Source of the DNA: Acidobacteriota bacterium
GTDB taxonomy: Bacteria > Acidobacteriota > Holophagae > Acanthopleuribacterales > Acanthopleuribacteraceae
Length of the DNA stretch: 64,000 nucleotides
Assembly: GCA_030066195.1 (NCBI GenBank)
Contig: JASJCB010000102.1
Location: 1 to 64,000, forward strand
Direction: 5' to 3'
Made by a program: the position numbers and the translations under genes. The notes beneath the pieces were generated by a model. It saw only the letters and a program-made list of their open reading frames with translations. It did no database searches and had not been told where the DNA came from. Numbering within the stretch: position 1 is the first letter of the stretch; every line of letters starts with the position of its first letter. Below are positions 62,575 to 64,000 of the stretch, piece by piece.

Positions 62575-64000
62575 TCAGTCCGCTTTGAAGCGGATTCCGA
62601 TGCGGGCGGAGACCTTGTCGTCCACCAGGTCGTCGAGGAACTCGGGTTTGTCCGCATAGACGAGGGCCACGGGCACGGCCACGCCTTTGACCACTTTGCG
62701 TGTATAGCTGAGTTGGGCGATGAAGCGGTTGTTTTTCATGTCCTTGTCACCTTTGAAATCGCGGGTGAGCGACAATTCGAGACGACCGCGGGGTTTTTTA
62801 TCGGAGAGAAGGTTAAAGCCCGCGGCGGCCTGAAGGCTCCATTCATTGCCGGCCTCTTCTTGCAGACGAACCGGATCGCCGTTCGCATTCATGATGTTGT
62901 CCAAGGTGAAATCATAGTCTTCGGTTCGTGTCCATTCTCCCTTGAATGCCAGGCGCCACTCGCGTTTGATTTTCGCCTCGTTGTCAGTATAGAAGTTCTT
63001 GAAATTTTTATCTTGCCTGAGGTAGCTGTCCAAATTTGCAAAGCCCCATTCGAAATTGAAGGAGAGACCAAACGAATCCGGCCCAACCAAATCATCCCGC
63101 GCGTTGTAAAAAAAGGAGAAGTACAGTTGATCCTGGTTGCTAGCGAGTTCGGTCAATTCCTTGAGCCCATTTACCGCGAGGAGCTTCCGGTATTTGGCTT
63201 TGAGTTGCATATTCGCACCCACCGCTGCATTAACAGTCTTGAAAATCTCCTGTTTTTCTTCTTCTTCTAATTGAAGGTCCTTGATAGGTTTGGAAAACAC
63301 CTCACCAGAAAAACCTTTTTTTTCAAGATCTTTTTTAAGTTTGGACATGTATGTAGTTAAGTTTTCTCCTTCACCACTAAGATGTTGTTTCAAGTCTTCT
63401 TCATCCAAGGTATCATCGAGGAACACTTTCAAGCTTCGACCCAGATTTCCCCGGGTAATGTTCCAGGAAAATTGAAGGGTAATATCGCCATCCAATTCAT
63501 CTAGGCTATCCTTCAGAGTCTCCAACTGTTCCATTTGATCTTCTGTGAAAGCTTGACGAATGGAACCAAAGAGCTCAGGCTCACGAATCAGCGCTTCGGC
63601 CTTGAAGTGTTCGGTTGCGCTTAGTTCGAACACGGCTCCATTTCTCTCTTCATCACTGGTAACCAGGTCTGCCTGGCCCAGGAATAAAGAGGCAAAGTTT
63701 TTAAGTGTATTGACCGTATCTCCTGTGGATGATGGATTTTCATCTCCCTTTTTGACCATGTCTTCATCGACTTGAGCTTCAGCTTCTCGAAGCCGTTTTA
63801 AGTTTTCAAGTTCTTGAGCCTCCAGCTCTTGGTATAGCTGGTTGATGGTTAAACCTTCAAATACACCCTCGATATCAGCACCAGCCTGTCGCAGATCTTT
63901 CATCAAGAAACCCGCCTTGACAAGCGCTTTAGGAGAAACTCCTTCCTCGATAAGCTGATCAACGGATACGAGCCCTTTCAAATCTTTCAAAACGAAACCG
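62575..64000 (-). CDS. Helical-repeat plus outer-membrane-barrel-like protein (5' end beyond window)
   Basis: The frame is open through the right edge, so the N-terminus is missing. The visible start shows a short helical repeat (LVKAGFLMKDLRQAGADIE, GFVLKDLKGLVSVDQLIE), then a coiled-coil-rich middle and a C-terminal half of amphipathic beta strands (LQFSWNITRGNLG, LYFSFFYNARDDL, FGLSFNFEWGFAN) ending RIGIRFKAD, with alternating aromatics as in outer-membrane beta-barrels. Probably an outer-membrane protein; family not recognised. 61 nt upstream of the TM/coiled-coil gene. Confidence 0.75.
   Translation of the reverse strand, partial: GFVLKDLKGLVSVDQLIEEGVSPKALVKAGFLMKDLRQAGADIEGVFEGLTINQLYQELEAQELENLKRLREAEAQVDEDMVKKGDENPSSTGDTVNTLKNFASLFLGQADLVTSDEERNGAVFELSATEHFKAEALIREPELFGSIRQAFTEDQMEQLETLKDSLDELDGDITLQFSWNITRGNLGRSLKVFLDDTLDEEDLKQHLSGEGENLTTYMSKLKKDLEKKGFSGEVFSKPIKDLQLEEEEKQEIFKTVNAAVGANMQLKAKYRKLLAVNGLKELTELASNQDQLYFSFFYNARDDLVGPDSFGLSFNFEWGFANLDSYLRQDKNFKNFYTDNEAKIKREWRLAFKGEWTRTEDYDFTLDNIMNANGDPVRLQEEAGNEWSLQAAAGFNLLSDKKPRGRLELSLTRDFKGDKDMKNNRFIAQLSYTRKVVKGVAVPVALVYADKPEFLDDLVDDKVSARIGIRFKAD

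Noticed and set aside
1-64000. CRISPR arrays, prophage genes, rRNA operons
   Set aside because: No regularly spaced repeats, no cas, integrase or capsid-type proteins, and no rRNA-like conserved stretches were seen.

Overview
The window is a gene-dense, moderately GC-rich bacterial chromosome segment with no rRNA, tRNA, phage or CRISPR locus that I could see. The gene content points to a complex-lifestyle Gram-negative bacterium, most likely an acidobacterium of the Holophagae/Acanthopleuribacter type; Planctomycetes or Verrucomicrobia are less likely. The clues are a Reg_prop beta-propeller hybrid histidine kinase, several secreted six-bladed propeller proteins, a DUF1549/DUF1501 pair, an ECF-like sigma factor beside Ser/Thr kinase and TPR genes, CHAT and TIR proteins, and an outer-membrane-barrel-like protein. 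This taxonomic placement is inference from gene content only. The shine-dalgarno pattern (AGGAGG/GGAGG) is strong and was used to correct many starts.

Region 1 (1-10102): a giant hybrid sensor kinase, cut off at its 3' end by the window, is divergent from a PAS-PAS histidine kinase. Both carry the same unusual LHNVGN phospho-acceptor box. A SIR2-like/AAA ATPase fusion and a GhrA-type hydroxyacid dehydrogenase follow on the minus strand. Region 2 (10497-15876): a six-bladed propeller gene, a large secreted propeller with two CxxCH haem motifs, and a truncated duplicate of the first propeller gene.

Region 3 (16127-32121) is the first striking locus. It is a minus-strand series reading: Ser/Thr kinase with TPRs, winged-helix/FGE-fold fusion, an unknown 232-aa protein, a SLOG-like protein, a tandem double glutaminase, a two-GAF protein, a WD40-Roc GTPase-TIR protein, an ECF-like sigma factor, type II glutamine synthetase and a methyltransferase. 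A small ORF diverges from its head. It looks like an uncharacterised signalling or conflict (immunity-like) system that joins an STAND/Roco-TIR receptor with glutamine metabolism.

Region 4 (32418-51527) is more ordinary: an S9 peptidase, a RAYT transposase with REP-like hairpins, DUF1549/DUF1501, an amidase, methyltransferase, glutathionyl-hydroquinone reductase, Old-Yellow-Enzyme-type oxidoreductase, another propeller, pseudouridine-phosphate glycosidase, a cyanophycinase-like secreted peptidase, DUF72 and TsaD. Region 5 (52433-64000) is the second striking locus, again all minus strand: an outer-membrane-like barrel, a two-to-three TM coiled-coil protein, a CHAT/TPR lipoprotein, two paralogues of an unrecognised family, a trypsin-like protease without a signal peptide, a sigma-70 factor and an anti-sigma/TPR protein. 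It resembles a caspase-like/trypsin-like proteolytic signalling cascade controlled by its own sigma/anti-sigma pair.
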